Of a stretch of 64,000 bases of DNA, positions 30,196 through 40,562 are shown in pieces. The notes under the pieces were generated by a model. It made no database searches. It saw nothing but the letters and a program-made list of their open reading frames with translations, and was not told the DNA's origin. Position 1 is the first letter of the stretch. Every line of letters starts with the position of its first letter. The DNA is from Antedon bifida (lineage: Eukaryota; Echinodermata; Crinoidea; Comatulida; Antedonidae): positions 21,457,001 through 21,521,000 of the forward strand of contig OY727095.1 of assembly GCA_963402885.1 (NCBI GenBank), read 5' to 3'. The position numbers and the translations under genes are program-made.

Positions 30196-31028
30196 GACCC
30201 CATTTACACTTCATCGACGATTTCTTAGCCGGCCCGAAGTCGGCCCGACGCCGGCTTACTTTTTAGCCCGCAATGTGTTTACACTTATCCAAAAAGCCGG
30301 CCTCGGGCCCCTACTATTGTGTTTACACTTGCTCTCGCGGAAGAGTGCTCGATATGGTACGATTTCGCTACATTCACGTCATATCCGCTCATGTGCGCCA
30401 CCAACCGTCTCAAAAGTTAATATTATTGTTTAGTAGCGTTGTCGATAGTAAAAAAGATATATAAAAATATATTACGGTATTTAATATGGCACACTTTTTG
30501 TACGACGCACGCAGGGCCTTCAACTTTCTTTTTACGGTTTCAGCGGATCGATTAATGCCTCGTGCAATTAACCGACCGCTGATGTCGCGGTAGATAGTAG
30601 CATTCCTCACACTACCATCCATCCGGCTTTGTATCTTCTGTTCCCCCCATATTGCCAGCAATGCCAAGACATCTTCCTCCCCCCACGTTACTTCTCGTCT
30701 TTCGGCCATTTTTGTGGAAACTTCGCGCGTTTTGGTTTGTTTATATTTTACATACCATGCATTTCCGGTACAGCGGTAAGTTTCGTAAACTTTAAACTAT
30801 AGTTGACCCAGAACGTTCATTTTATGACCGCGAGTGTTTACACTATACGAAGTGCCGGCCCGAAGCCCGCAATTGCCGGCCCGAAGCCTACTCTAGACTA
30901 GGCTCAAAATTGAGCCGGCTCGAGGCCGGCTCGGTTGTTCCCAGAGTGTTTACACTTGTGCACTTTTGGCTCGGAGCCGGCCTCGAGCCGGCCTCGGGCT
31001 CGCTAAAAGCTGAAGTGTAAATGGGGTC
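30196..31028. mobile_element. Harbinger-like non-autonomous element, 833 bp
   Basis: Inverted ends GACCCCATTTACACTTCA / TGAAGTGTAAATGGGGTC with target duplication TAA at 30193-30195 and 31029-31031. Both subterminal regions (30225-30310 and 30855-31010) are dense in GCCGGCC, TCGGCCCG and CTCGAGGCCGGC words in inverted arrangement, which could form strong secondary structure or bind the transposase. It contains a broken Myb/SANT gene and no transposase. Only 5 bases separate its TSD from that of Harbinger-1. Confidence 0.85.
30410..30709 (-). pseudogene. Myb/SANT-like (trihelix type) exon fragment
   Basis: Residues 1-67 fit a Myb_DNA-bind_4 / trihelix domain: initial helix WGEEDVLALLAIW, central RNATIYRDISGRLIARG, third helix TVKRKLKALRASYKK. 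After YKK the similarity stops and an AT-rich hydrophobic tail follows, so the gene is cut after its first exon (AAAAAGTGTG may be the decayed donor). Start is the ATG at 30709. Such proteins are the usual second gene of PIF-Harbinger elements. Confidence 0.65.
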
Positions 31029-31137
31029 TAACAATATATTATTGTTTTTATCTGGTATATTGATGAAGTAGGCCTACACCAGGGTCTTCACGAACATACA
31101 CTGTAATTTAATAACTGTTTTCAATAAAAATTATACT

Positions 31138-31334
31138 CAGTGGCGTGAGGCAGAGGCCTGAAGCCACTTGTTTAGGAAACCTAAGTGGCCCTCCAAGTTT
31201 CAAAGATCGAGGCCTGGGACGTTTTTAGCATTTTCGACATATTTTATGCCTGTTCCTCTGGGCACTGCTCATGGGCCCCAAGCTTCAGGGCCCCTGGGTT
31301 TAGCCAGTGAGCGCACATAGTCGTTACGCCACTG
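31138..31334. mobile_element. hAT-type MITE, 197 bp
   Basis: Starts CAGTGGCG and ends CGCCACTG; flanked by a perfect 8-base target duplication ATTATACT at 31130-31137 and 31335-31342. Inverted ends are short (about 10 bases, imperfect further in). No ORF; the 8-bp TSD and CAG..CTG ends are hAT characters. Confidence 0.9.
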
Positions 31335-31342
31335 ATTATACT

Positions 31343-32018
31343 GTTCAAATATGTATGAATACATAGGTGCAACAATATTTTCTATTTACTAGATAGAAAA
31401 TGAGCAATCACCAGTTGTGTCTTCAAACGATTTGTAGGCTATGTGGTAGCAGTAAAGTTTCTATGAAGGACCGGAAACCAAAGAACGCGCGAAAGAAGCG
31501 TAGCCAACAAGGTTAAATGTCGTTGCACATGTGCAGTAAACAATATATTAGGCACGCGACCGTTTCGTTGTTACCATGCGGTTAATTAAACTGTAACATT
31601 GTGGGCGGTCCGCGGTCTGTCGGCGAGAGTCAAGGAACCCTTGATCTCACGTCGATGCATATCCTTCTATTCTTTAATCCATGGTTGAGGCGATTTTGAA
31701 AATGTAAAACCTCTAGATGGTCGGAAATGGCACTCTCACGTTAAATAAATGTATTAAAAATTGATATTTTAAATATAAAAACTGAGGTACTAGCCTATTA
31801 AAGAGTGACATTTTCCCTATAGGCTTATTTTGAGTAAAACGTCACAACAGGGCGTTTCGCGCAAGTCAGCGTTTGCACGTACATGGCGGAAAAGGTGCTT
31901 TTCCAAGGCCATCGACAGGACCTGTGGTGGTGAAGAGAACTTTGTTAAATGACGCCCCAGATGGCCGGAAAAATGGTACTCTCGCACATAAAATTCATGA
32001 TAAATGGCACCTCTAATC
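31343..32018. other. hAT-element-like debris, no gene
   Basis: 31652-31688 is the inverted partner of 24148-24181. Two loosely similar segments (about 31712-31745 and 31958-31990) share AGATGG.CGGAAA.TGG.ACTCTC. No ORF. Confidence 0.4.
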
Positions 32019-33082
32019 AGGGGTGGCGCCAGGATCTTTCCGACGGGGGGGGGGGGGGGGCTATGCGAGTGGAGCGAGCATCACTTGGCTGGGGGCCAGG
32101 GGGCCGCCAAGGGCCCCTGGTGGGGGTCCGGGGGGGATCCCCCGGAAGCAACGCGTTATAGCGTAATTTGAGGCCGTTTTAATCAGATTTAGGGTAGCCA
32201 ATTTTTTCAATTTTGTATGGTACATAAATAAAATACTGTGTGTGAAAAACACATTGCAAGAGGTCCGGTACGATGACTGTGTAAATCCATTCTTTCAAAT
32301 TTAAAAATGAAGTTTTTAAAGTTCAATATGCCTATCATAGAAAATATACGCGAACGTTAAACCTACCCACGGGCCAAGAGGTATATCGTTATAATCGCAG
32401 AGACGTAGGCAGGTTGCTGTCTGGGGGTACGAAAATTGTAAATGCGCGAGATATCCATGGTCTGATCTGTAAGAAAATTTTGAAAAATAGGGCTGCTAGG
32501 TCCCCGGAAATTGCAATTATACATTGATATATAAAACGAAATTACAAGTCTATCAGAGAACAAGCCCACCGGGGTTGAGATGGAGCTAAGGACATTTAAA
32601 CAACTAGAGTTGTTAGGTCCCCGGATATTGGATTATAGTATTTCGAAAAAAAGAAACAAAATATTTAAGGCTCCAGGACCAGCCCTACCATTAGGGTTGA
32701 GCTGATAAGAAAATTGTGAAAAATAGACCTGCTAGGTACCTGGAAATTGCACTTATAGGGGCCATATTGAAAAATGAAACGAAATTATAAGTCTACAGAA
32801 CCAGAGCTAAGAAAATTGTCAAAAATAGAGCTGCTAGGTCCCTGTAAAACATTGAAATATGAAACGAAATTAGAGGTCCAGCCCACCATGGTTGGGGTGG
32901 AGCTAAGAAAATTCTGAAAAATAGAGTTGCTAGGTCCCGGAAATTTAACTTATTATACTTCGAAGCATAAAACAAGATATATACCGGTACGTCTCCAGAA
33001 CCAGCCCTACCATGGATATAAAAAAAAATTGAAAAAATAGAGCTCTAAGTTCAATGCACTGACTGTATATTGTACATCGAAA
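32019..33082 (+). mobile_element. hAT-like element, left part, with subterminal tandem repeats
   Basis: Begins CAGGGGTGGCGCCAGGATC with a run of 16 G (32045-32060) and GGGGGTCCGGGGGGATCCCCC-like palindromes, then about six direct repeats of 100-120 bases between about 32430 and 33060. These are marked by AAAATAGAGCTGCTAGGTCC and by CCAGCCCACCATGG. The element is interrupted at 33083 by Gypsy-2 and resumes at 39479. Confidence 0.65.
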
Positions 33083-33500
33083 TGTAACCTTTACTATTAC
33101 ACGACGTGCAAAACACAAAAGACTCAAATACAGGTACAAAATATAGTGTGAGAAATTGCTTTATTGATGTTGCTCACTTAAGGCTCTGACTGCGAATGCT
33201 CTTCCAAACCATTTGCATTAAGTTTAATCATTATCAGAACAAAGAAATTACACTTAATTACTAAAACAGGAATTAAAGCTAATTGATTAATGGCCGAAAC
33301 AGATCAATGACCAAAAGATTATATAATGGTTAATCCTATAAACAAATAGTGGACCACAGGCATTTCCAGATTACCCTATGGGGAGTAAATGTGGTGTCTA
33401 TTCACATTTTAAGTCAAAAACAAATCAACAAAATACTTAATAGCATTCCAAAATGCTGTAAATCAATTAAAAGTAAAATAATTAAGTAATGCATGCCACA
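33083..33500 (-). repeat. Gypsy-2 3' LTR
   Basis: 418 bases, plus-strand reading TGTAACCTTTACT to GCATGCCACA; matches 39057-39474 except a C/T difference near its end. Confidence 0.94.
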
Positions 33501-33854
33501 TTCACCCCTTCCTTTGAGGAAATGGCACCTGACATTTGTTTACAAAATTTAACAGCACATTTAACATAACACTATGCTATTAAAAAAATAAAATAAAATA
33601 AAAGATAAATTTTAAATATATTACTTCTTAAAATCATAGTTGAAATCACGGTATAGCATGATGAAATACAATTATAATGAAATATTGTTTACGGTAATCT
33701 AATAACATACTGTATTGTTTCAATTTAAAAAATACGGAAAATAATACTTAGGTTAAAACTATTGATAAAAGATATAGGCCTACAGTGAAATAAAAATAAA
33801 TGATATAATTATAAAAGACACACTATAAAACGATATACAATTTGTCACAGATAA
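33501..33854. other. Gypsy-2 3' noncoding region
   Basis: AT-rich sequence between the pol stop and the 3' LTR, with the polypurine tract next to the LTR. No further ORF, so no env-like gene. Confidence 0.7.
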
Positions 33855-34634
33855 TTAAAACTCAAGCAGAGATAATGACATTGACTGTGGTTGATGGGTT
33901 ATAGGTGTAGTTAGACTTTCACTTAAAATGTGTTGATTTGATGTAAAGCCATATCTGTCAATATTTTTACGGGTTCGAACTGGTCTTAGTGGTGTATTTG
34001 TTGTATTAGATAAAGTTTCTGTGTCACTAAGATTTGAACTAGGGATGTTATTGCTAGGTATTATATTTTCTGTATCTGGTGTTTCTTTCTCAATTTCAGT
34101 TGGTACCCCTTTCCCCTCGGCTTCTGAATTGTCGTCAACCGGTGGAGGGTCGACAATAAGATCATCATCAACATTTATAGGAAGAAACATACATTTTGTT
34201 AACAGATTGCGGTGAACAGTTCTAAGCTTGTCATTTTCTGTATTTGACACGGTATAAACTGGAACATCTGGGTGTTTAGAAATTACTATATAAGGAGCTG
34301 ATTCCCATTTATTTGCTAGTTTCTGTGTACCTACAATGTGTTTACGTTGCACTAATACACGGTCACCAGGTTCTAAGACAGCATCAATTGTTCCTTTATC
34401 ATAATTTTGCTTTTGTTTATGTCGAGCTTTTTTAAGGCTATCTGTTGCAGTAGTATAAGATAATTCGAGGCGATTTCGCAACTGGTTTACATATTTTTCA
34501 TAGGAAGCTGGGTCGGAATCGGATTTAAGGCCGAGAATGACGTCGATTGGTAATTTTGGGTGACGGCCAAACATTAAATAAAAGGGAGCATACCCTGTTG
34601 AATCATGACGAGTTGCATTGTATGCATGAACCAT
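33855..34634 (-). pseudogene. Gypsy-2 integrase C-terminal part, out of frame
   Basis: Begins with HAYNATRHDSTGYAPF, the standard continuation of a Gypsy integrase core, then a GPY-like region (LEPGDRVLVQRK; WESAPYIVI) and a variable acidic tail. It is one frame away from 34603-38121; a single-base indel near 34630-34650 would explain the break. Confidence 0.88.
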
Positions 34635-37600
34635 AGGGCCGGCTCACAAATTCTTTCCAGTTCAATTTTTCTTTGGAATCTAAAGTACCTAACATGTTCA
34701 ACAAGGTGCGGTTGAATCGTTCAGTTTGTCCATTACACTGAGGATGGTAGGGTGTGGTTCGGGATTTTTTAATGTTACATAATTTGCAAAGTTCCTTAAT
34801 TAAATTGCTTTCAAAGTTTCGACCTTGGTCTGTGTGAATTTTGGTGGGAATACCATAATGCAAAATAAAATTTTCCCATAATAATTTTGCTACGGTTTCG
34901 GCTTTTTGATCGCGAGTAGGGTAAGCTTGAGAATATTTAGTGAAGTGATCCGTTATTACCAGTATATTTTCATACCCGCCTTTGGACCTTTCTAATTTTA
35001 GGAAGTCCATACCAATTATCTCCATAGGCTCTGAACTAGTTATATTAACCATAGGGACTCTAGTGCTAATTGGCGTCTTTCTAAGAGAACAATTCTTACA
35101 ACTTTCAACCCAACCTTTGACAAATTCAGTCATTTGGGGCCAGAAAAATCTACGTCGGACAAGATCGAGAGTACGTTCTATGCCTAAATGACCACCATTA
35201 TTGTGCAGGCTTTCCAGGGAGAGTTTGCGCAACTCACAAGGTAACACTAATTGATAGGTTATGTTCCCATCTACACATCTAGACCTATAAAGTAAATCAT
35301 CACGCAAATGTAACTTATTCCATTGTCTCAAATATAATTGAATTTCATATGGGTACTTATTTCTCTTATTTAGTTGATTGTGATGTTCAAGTAAGTATAT
35401 TACTTGAGCGATATTAGGATCATCCCTTTGAGCATTAATGAGCTCCTGTTTAGACAAATGGGGTAGCCTAAAGGAACCTGTTGCAAGGGGAGTGTTATTG
35501 TTGGGATCGAGTGTTGAATAGGAACAGTTTACATCTACGGGTGGAAGAAACGGGGTAGGGTCAGTTAAATGTCCATCGCAAACAGCTTGTACTACTTGAG
35601 GGGAGAGCATTTTGCAGGGGTAAGATGAGTTGGGTAATTTTAACGGAGTAGAATCAGAATCAGTTCTAGATAAAGCATCAGCTGCATCGTTATTTTTTCC
35701 AGGCACATATTTAATGGCAAACTCAAACTGCGATAAAGCAGCAACCCATCGTTGACCGGTGGCATCTAATTTGGCTATTGTCATTACATATAAGAGGGGG
35801 TTATTATCTGTATAGACTGTAAATATGTTGCCTAACAGGTAATCTCGGAATTTGTCGGTTACTGCCCATTTCAATGCAAGAAACTCTAACTTATGGGCTG
35901 GGTAGCGAGATTCGGAAGGGGTTAAACTTCGGCTTGCATAGGCGATAACACGTTCATTACCATTTTGTTCCTGACTGAGAACTGCACCTAAACCTACTCC
36001 TGAAGCATCGGTACAAACTGTAAATGGTAGAGCATAATCAGCATAACTAAGAATGGGAGCTGATGTTAAAATAGAAATTAAATTATTAAAGGCCTCCTGA
36101 CAATCGCTAGTCCAGATAAAAGGTTGGGTTGGGTAATGGATTTTTCCTCTTTTCTTTCGTTTAGGGTCGCCCGAAGTCAATCTATATAGTGGGGCAGCAA
36201 TTTTAGAATAATCCTTAATGAACCGACGGTAATAACCAGAAAAACCTAAGAAACGTTGTACATCACGTCGATTAGTGGGAGTTGGCCATGTTTGAACTTG
36301 ACTAATTTTGTCTGGGTCAGTGGCAACACCATGAGCTGAAATTATATGACCTAAATAACGAACTTCTTTTTGAAGTAGATGACATTTGGATGGTTTAAGT
36401 TTAAGACCATGCTTTCTTAAGCGTTGAAGCACTAGTTCAATACGGGCAAGGTGTTCTTCAAATGTTGAAGAAAAAACGAGGATATCATCTAAATATAAAA
36501 GTAAAGAAGAGTAGTTCAAATCGCCTAAACATGTTTGCATTAGTCGCTGGAAAGTAGCAGGGGCATTTTTTAAACCAAAAGGCATCCTATTACATTCAAA
36601 AAGACCCATTGGCGTAGTAAACGCTGTTTTAGGCTTGTCACGTTCCTCAACCTCTACTTGCCAATACCCAGAAGTAAGATCAAAAGCGGAAAAATATTTG
36701 GATTTACCTAGTGCGTCTAATGCATCGTCTATACGAGGTAAAGGAAAAGCATCGCGTACAGTCTGCTGATTCAATTGCCTATAATCAATACAAACTCGGA
36801 TCGACCCGTCGCGTTTTCTAATTATAACAATTGGTGAGGCATACGGACTAGCACTTCGTTTTATCGCACCTGACTCTAACATTTCATTTAAAACTTGTTT
36901 CACATCTTGGTACTGTGATGGAGGTATACGTCGGTATGGGAGACGAAATGGTGGGCTATTACTGTCTATTAAGGGGATGGAGTGTTTAATTGTTGATGTA
37001 CAACCGAAATCTAAAGAATCTTTTGAAAATACATCAGAGTAATTGTGTAACAAATTTGTGAGTTGAGATTTTTGATGTGGATTGTCAAAATCTGATTTGG
37101 ATAAGTCAAGTTGTGATAGAGTTTCATTATCTGTGACCCTTAAATTACTCATATTACAATTCACTGCTAGCCCTGGACTTAAGTTATTGGTTTCATTTAT
37201 GCTGAAATCATTATTATCAAAGTCATGCAAATTATGTACGAAAGATACCTGTGCAATTTTACTGTGCGGCGCAATAGTAATTGGCCGTGAAAATCTATTA
37301 CATAATCTAATTGGTATCTTTCTGTCGGCGGTGACACAAGTTATGTGAGGTACAATATGAATTGATAAATGTGAAGAACTTAAATTGTCTACTACACATG
37401 TATAATTATAACCTGCTCTGTAAACTGGTGGGCCTTGGCACACCAAACTAACTTCTTGGCCAGGCTGTAAAACATACGGTGAACGACCAATATATTTAGC
37501 ATAACCAACCGTTTTATTTTGGTCACCTATACTACTATTGCATATTATAGATTCAACAAATGCAGTGTGCCATGAACTGTTTTCATTCTTAATCCTATCC

Positions 37601-38121
37601 ATAAATTCATTCCCATACTTTTGCTCTTGGTCTTTTTTAGATGCTCGAATAACATTTGTGCCCAAGAGTACAGGTACTCTGGACCTATAGGTATCATTGG
37701 GGACTACAAAAGCAGGCACATCTTTGTAAATCATATTTAAAATTTTAACTGTTATAGGAATAGTACCAAGATAATTTACATTTTGCCCATTAGCAGCTTT
37801 GATATTTACATTAACATGATTTAAATTTAGTTTGCACAATTGTGGATGAGCTTTCCACAGAGTTTCAGTAATTGATGTTACCTGGGACCCGGAGTCTATT
37901 AACGACCTATAGGTGATGCCATTAATTTCTACAATATCCTCATTAGCCTCTCCTATAAGAGAACTACGAACAGAGGAAACATTATTAGAAGTAATTACAT
38001 TGTTAAGGCTTACTTGTGGTGTTGGTCCCACGGTGCACCTCTCCACCGTGGAACATTGTAGTTTAACGGCGGCATTCTGCATCCAACAGCAATATGACCT
38101 TCTTGTCCGCACTTTCTGCAC
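34603..38121 (-). CDS. Gypsy-2 Pol (protease, RT, RNase H, integrase; truncated by frame break)
   Basis: Pol lies in the -1 frame relative to gag, so it is probably made by frameshifting and has no ATG of its own. Numbered from the frame opening at 38121: protease DSGS at 76-79; reverse transcriptase at about 380-620 with YLDD at 543-546; RNase H with D705; integrase with HHCC from about 970, and catalytic residues near D1039, D1097 and E1133 (HTDQGRNF, NGQTERFNR). The frame then breaks at about 34630-34650, after NWKEFV, and the integrase C terminus continues in the neighbouring frame at 33855-34634. All catalytic motifs look sound. Confidence 0.93.
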   Translation of the reverse strand: MQKVRTRRSYCCWMQNAAVKLQCSTVERCTVGPTPQVSLNNVITSNNVSSVRSSLIGEANEDIVEINGITYRSLIDSGSQVTSITETLWKAHPQLCKLNLNHVNVNIKAANGQNVNYLGTIPITVKILNMIYKDVPAFVVPNDTYRSRVPVLLGTNVIRASKKDQEQKYGNEFMDRIKNENSSWHTAFVESIICNSSIGDQNKTVGYAKYIGRSPYVLQPGQEVSLVCQGPPVYRAGYNYTCVVDNLSSSHLSIHIVPHITCVTADRKIPIRLCNRFSRPITIAPHSKIAQVSFVHNLHDFDNNDFSINETNNLSPGLAVNCNMSNLRVTDNETLSQLDLSKSDFDNPHQKSQLTNLLHNYSDVFSKDSLDFGCTSTIKHSIPLIDSNSPPFRLPYRRIPPSQYQDVKQVLNEMLESGAIKRSASPYASPIVIIRKRDGSIRVCIDYRQLNQQTVRDAFPLPRIDDALDALGKSKYFSAFDLTSGYWQVEVEERDKPKTAFTTPMGLFECNRMPFGLKNAPATFQRLMQTCLGDLNYSSLLLYLDDILVFSSTFEEHLARIELVLQRLRKHGLKLKPSKCHLLQKEVRYLGHIISAHGVATDPDKISQVQTWPTPTNRRDVQRFLGFSGYYRRFIKDYSKIAAPLYRLTSGDPKRKKRGKIHYPTQPFIWTSDCQEAFNNLISILTSAPILSYADYALPFTVCTDASGVGLGAVLSQEQNGNERVIAYASRSLTPSESRYPAHKLEFLALKWAVTDKFRDYLLGNIFTVYTDNNPLLYVMTIAKLDATGQRWVAALSQFEFAIKYVPGKNNDAADALSRTDSDSTPLKLPNSSYPCKMLSPQVVQAVCDGHLTDPTPFLPPVDVNCSYSTLDPNNNTPLATGSFRLPHLSKQELINAQRDDPNIAQVIYLLEHHNQLNKRNKYPYEIQLYLRQWNKLHLRDDLLYRSRCVDGNITYQLVLPCELRKLSLESLHNNGGHLGIERTLDLVRRRFFWPQMTEFVKGWVESCKNCSLRKTPISTRVPMVNITSSEPMEIIGMDFLKLERSKGGYENILVITDHFTKYSQAYPTRDQKAETVAKLLWENFILHYGIPTKIHTDQGRNFESNLIKELCKLCNIKKSRTTPYHPQCNGQTERFNRTLLNMLGTLDSKEKLNWKEFVSRPYGSCIQCNSS

Positions 38122-38954
38122 CTTATAAGTTCTTGATTTTCATATTGTTGTTGTTGTGCGCTCATGAAATCAGGTCTTGCTTGGGCTTGTTGTATAGACA
38201 GCAGTTGTGTAAACTGTTCTTTTAAATCGTTCATTGATTTTGTCAAATTGTCTAATTTCTTTTTTTCTGGACGGTCAGCTTGATTTGACTGTTGTTGTAC
38301 ATTTTTTGTAGTCTTGTTCTCTCGTTCCATAAGACGAAGCTCTGCTTTTACCTCTTTGAATGTCATAGATCTTGGTCTCATGGGAGCAAGTCTCTGCGTT
38401 ACATGCGCATCTCTTACTCCCCTCATAAACTGTTGCGTCAGCATATGGTCACCATCAACCATTGGATGTTGCACTCTTTCTTCCACCTCTCTTAGGACTG
38501 CTTCTAGCTCTACGGCATATATTGAAGGAGTCTCTGCTGGATATCGGACTCTTTCATAGAATTCAGCGAGCGGATCCCCGGCAAAAAACGACTCACCAAA
38601 TTGCGCTTTCAATTCCTCAAAGGCGTTCTGTGGGGTCTGTTCCGTTTGCGGAAGATTTAAAACAAGTTTTCTTGCCGCTCCCCCTAGATACCGCACTATG
38701 GTATTGAATTGTGCCTCTATTGGCATCTGAGTAACATTCACTAAGTAGTTAATGTCTCTTACCCAGTCATCAATGTCAATTCCGCTTCCTGCTCTTCCGG
38801 TAAACACTGGAACATTCTTTACTTGGTGGTACAACGAATGACCAGTACCTGTGTTTTGTGTAGGCCTAGATGGCGAGTTTAAATCAGGGTGCTGCATTGT
38901 CACCTCCTCCATCTCATTTTCAAGTGTTTGCCTTCTTGCACGTCGTCTTGCCAT
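38010..38954 (-). CDS. Gypsy-2 Gag (314 aa)
   Basis: Structural Gag of the retrotransposon. A basic N terminus (MARRRARR) precedes a capsid-like region at about 50-200 (VPVFTGRAGSGIDIDDWV; LMERENK near 210) and one zinc knuckle, CRKCGQEGHIAVGC, near 281-294. Start is the first ATG after the 5' LTR. The 3' end overlaps pol by about 110 bases in another frame; the overlap contains the heptamer GTTAAAC in the gag frame as G-TTA-AAC (plus-strand 38061-38067), a plausible -1 slip site. Confidence 0.9.
   Translation of the reverse strand: MARRRARRQTLENEMEEVTMQHPDLNSPSRPTQNTGTGHSLYHQVKNVPVFTGRAGSGIDIDDWVRDINYLVNVTQMPIEAQFNTIVRYLGGAARKLVLNLPQTEQTPQNAFEELKAQFGESFFAGDPLAEFYERVRYPAETPSIYAVELEAVLREVEERVQHPMVDGDHMLTQQFMRGVRDAHVTQRLAPMRPRSMTFKEVKAELRLMERENKTTKNVQQQSNQADRPEKKKLDNLTKSMNDLKEQFTQLLSIQQAQARPDFMSAQQQQYENQELIRCRKCGQEGHIAVGCRMPPLNYNVPRWRGAPWDQHHK
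38061..38067 (-). promoter_or_regulatory. Candidate -1 ribosomal frameshift heptamer of Gypsy-2
   Basis: On minus the gag codons read G-TTA-AAC; a -1 slip here leads directly into the open pol frame. The same heptamer is the slip site of equine arteritis virus, so it can work. No downstream pseudoknot was modelled. Confidence 0.45.
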
Positions 38955-39056
38955 TCGATTTTACAGTAAACCGACAATTTTGCAGCCAACAAATTAATAA
39001 AATAAATATATTGCGCTCAAATTTGATTTTACTGGTCCTGGCAGGATCGCCAAATA

Positions 39057-39474
39057 TGTAACCTTTACTATTACACGACGTGCAAAACACAAAAGACTCA
39101 AATACAGGTACAAAATATAGTGTGAGAAATTGCTTTATTGATGTTGCTCACTTAAGGCTCTGACTGCGAATGCTCTTCCAAACCATTTGCATTAAGTTTA
39201 ATCATTATCAGAACAAAGAAATTACACTTAATTACTAAAACAGGAATTAAAGCTAATTGATTAATGGCCGAAACAGATCAATGACCAAAAGATTATATAA
39301 TGGTTAATCCTATAAACAAATAGTGGACCACAGGCATTTCCAGATTACCCTATGGGGAGTAAATGTGGTGTCTATTCACATTTTAAGTCAAAAACAAATC
39401 AACAAAATACTTAATAGCATTCCAAAATGCTGTAAATCAATTAAAAGTAAAATAATTAAGTAATGTATGCCACA
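39057..39474 (-). repeat. Gypsy-2 5' LTR
   Basis: 418 bases; followed on the plus strand by the target duplicate GAAA, and adjoined on its inner side by the primer-binding site. Confidence 0.94.
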
Positions 39475-39478
39475 GAAA

Positions 39479-39620
39479 TATGAAACAAAATGTACGGTAT
39501 ACATGACCAGCTCTATAATTGGGGACGGTTGAGCTAAGACAATTTTGAAAACTAGAGATGCAGGTCTTCAAAAATTACACTTATACTTTAAAAAAATCAG
39601 ACATAGAGGCCTAAACAAGT
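39479..39620 (+). mobile_element. hAT-like element, continuation right of Gypsy-2
   Basis: AAATATGAAAC.AAAT, GAGCTAAGA.AATT and AACTAGAGATGCAGGTC continue the 100-120 base repeat series of 32430-33060, showing that Gypsy-2 inserted into this array. The right terminus is not recognised. Confidence 0.6.
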
Positions 39621-40562
39621 TACCCTTTTACCTTTTATTTGGAGGGGAATGCGTCCACAAGCGTAGACCATTTTCCGTCGGGGAAATCAGTTTATTTCCC
39701 AGATGTGAATCTGGAATTTCGATGTACGAGCAGTTCATGACATACAGGACAGTACATTGGAAATGTAATAACTTAGCTATAATAAGATGTTGGCTAAACG
39801 AAAATGGCATGTTTTTTGTTTAGTAATGTAGGCCGAGCCTACAGTGAAAAACGTCTATTTCAGGTTCAGGTACCTCACGGTAATCGTAAATTAAAAAATT
39901 GAACATACGAACAATAAAATAGATCGCGAAGATAATTCGTACCCTTTTGCTGTCGATACACAGTACACGACGTAACGCGTCAGTAAACTTCGCCTGAAAA
40001 GTAACTACAGTACACATTCTGGTCCCTGGGTGGAACATGATATCACGCGTAAACCGCAATGGGCCGGGCCCAATGTTAAACGATTCGTACAAAGGGATAC
40101 CGCCAGACAAGTGTATACCTATTGTTTATTAGATCGCTGGCAATAATGCATGCATAATAAAGTGTTAAGTGTAATAGCCCTCCGACGTACTTAACAAAAA
40201 TGGAACTTCGCGGTTTTCTAGTCGCTGAAGCTACGAAGTAAACGCGAATGGTTTTAGTAGAGGCTTACTTAATAACTACTTCACATAGTAGTTGATGAAT
40301 CAAGTCGATACGATGACATCATCATGCTAGAATCCAATATGGCGTCCAATTTGGTGGGAAAAACAGGGTATTGCTAAACCCAGCAAACTCCCCCCAAACC
40401 TCCCAAAAAAACATAGCAAACCCCACCGAACCAACATAAAGTGACTGAATCATGGAGTGTACGGCATAACAATTATAAATACTCACTTACATTGACCTAT
40501 ATTTTGAAGACCAATATTATTATGGTGAGTATACTTTACGTTGTAGTCATTTATCGTAGTTA
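39621..40562. other. No gene seen
   Basis: Short ORFs on both strands (39545-39823 plus, 39820-40110 minus) show no recognisable motif. Nothing else supported. Confidence 0.4.

Larger units (their letters stand above)
33083..39474 (-). mobile_element. Gypsy-2: nearly intact Gypsy LTR retrotransposon (minus)
   Basis: Two 418-bp LTRs (33083-33500 and 39057-39474) that differ at about one base by eye; target duplication GAAA at 33079-33082 and 39475-39478. Reading minus, the primer-binding site TGGCGATCCTGCC lies four bases inside the 5' LTR, gag and pol overlap in different frames, and a purine tract (AAAGGAAGGGG) precedes the 3' LTR. It is inserted inside a tandem repeat of the hAT-like element. 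One frame break in the integrase C-terminal region is the only clear lesion. Confidence 0.94.

Noticed and set aside
33501-33854. env-like gene in Gypsy-2
   Set aside because: No ORF between the pol stop and the 3' LTR; nothing with signal peptide or membrane anchor.
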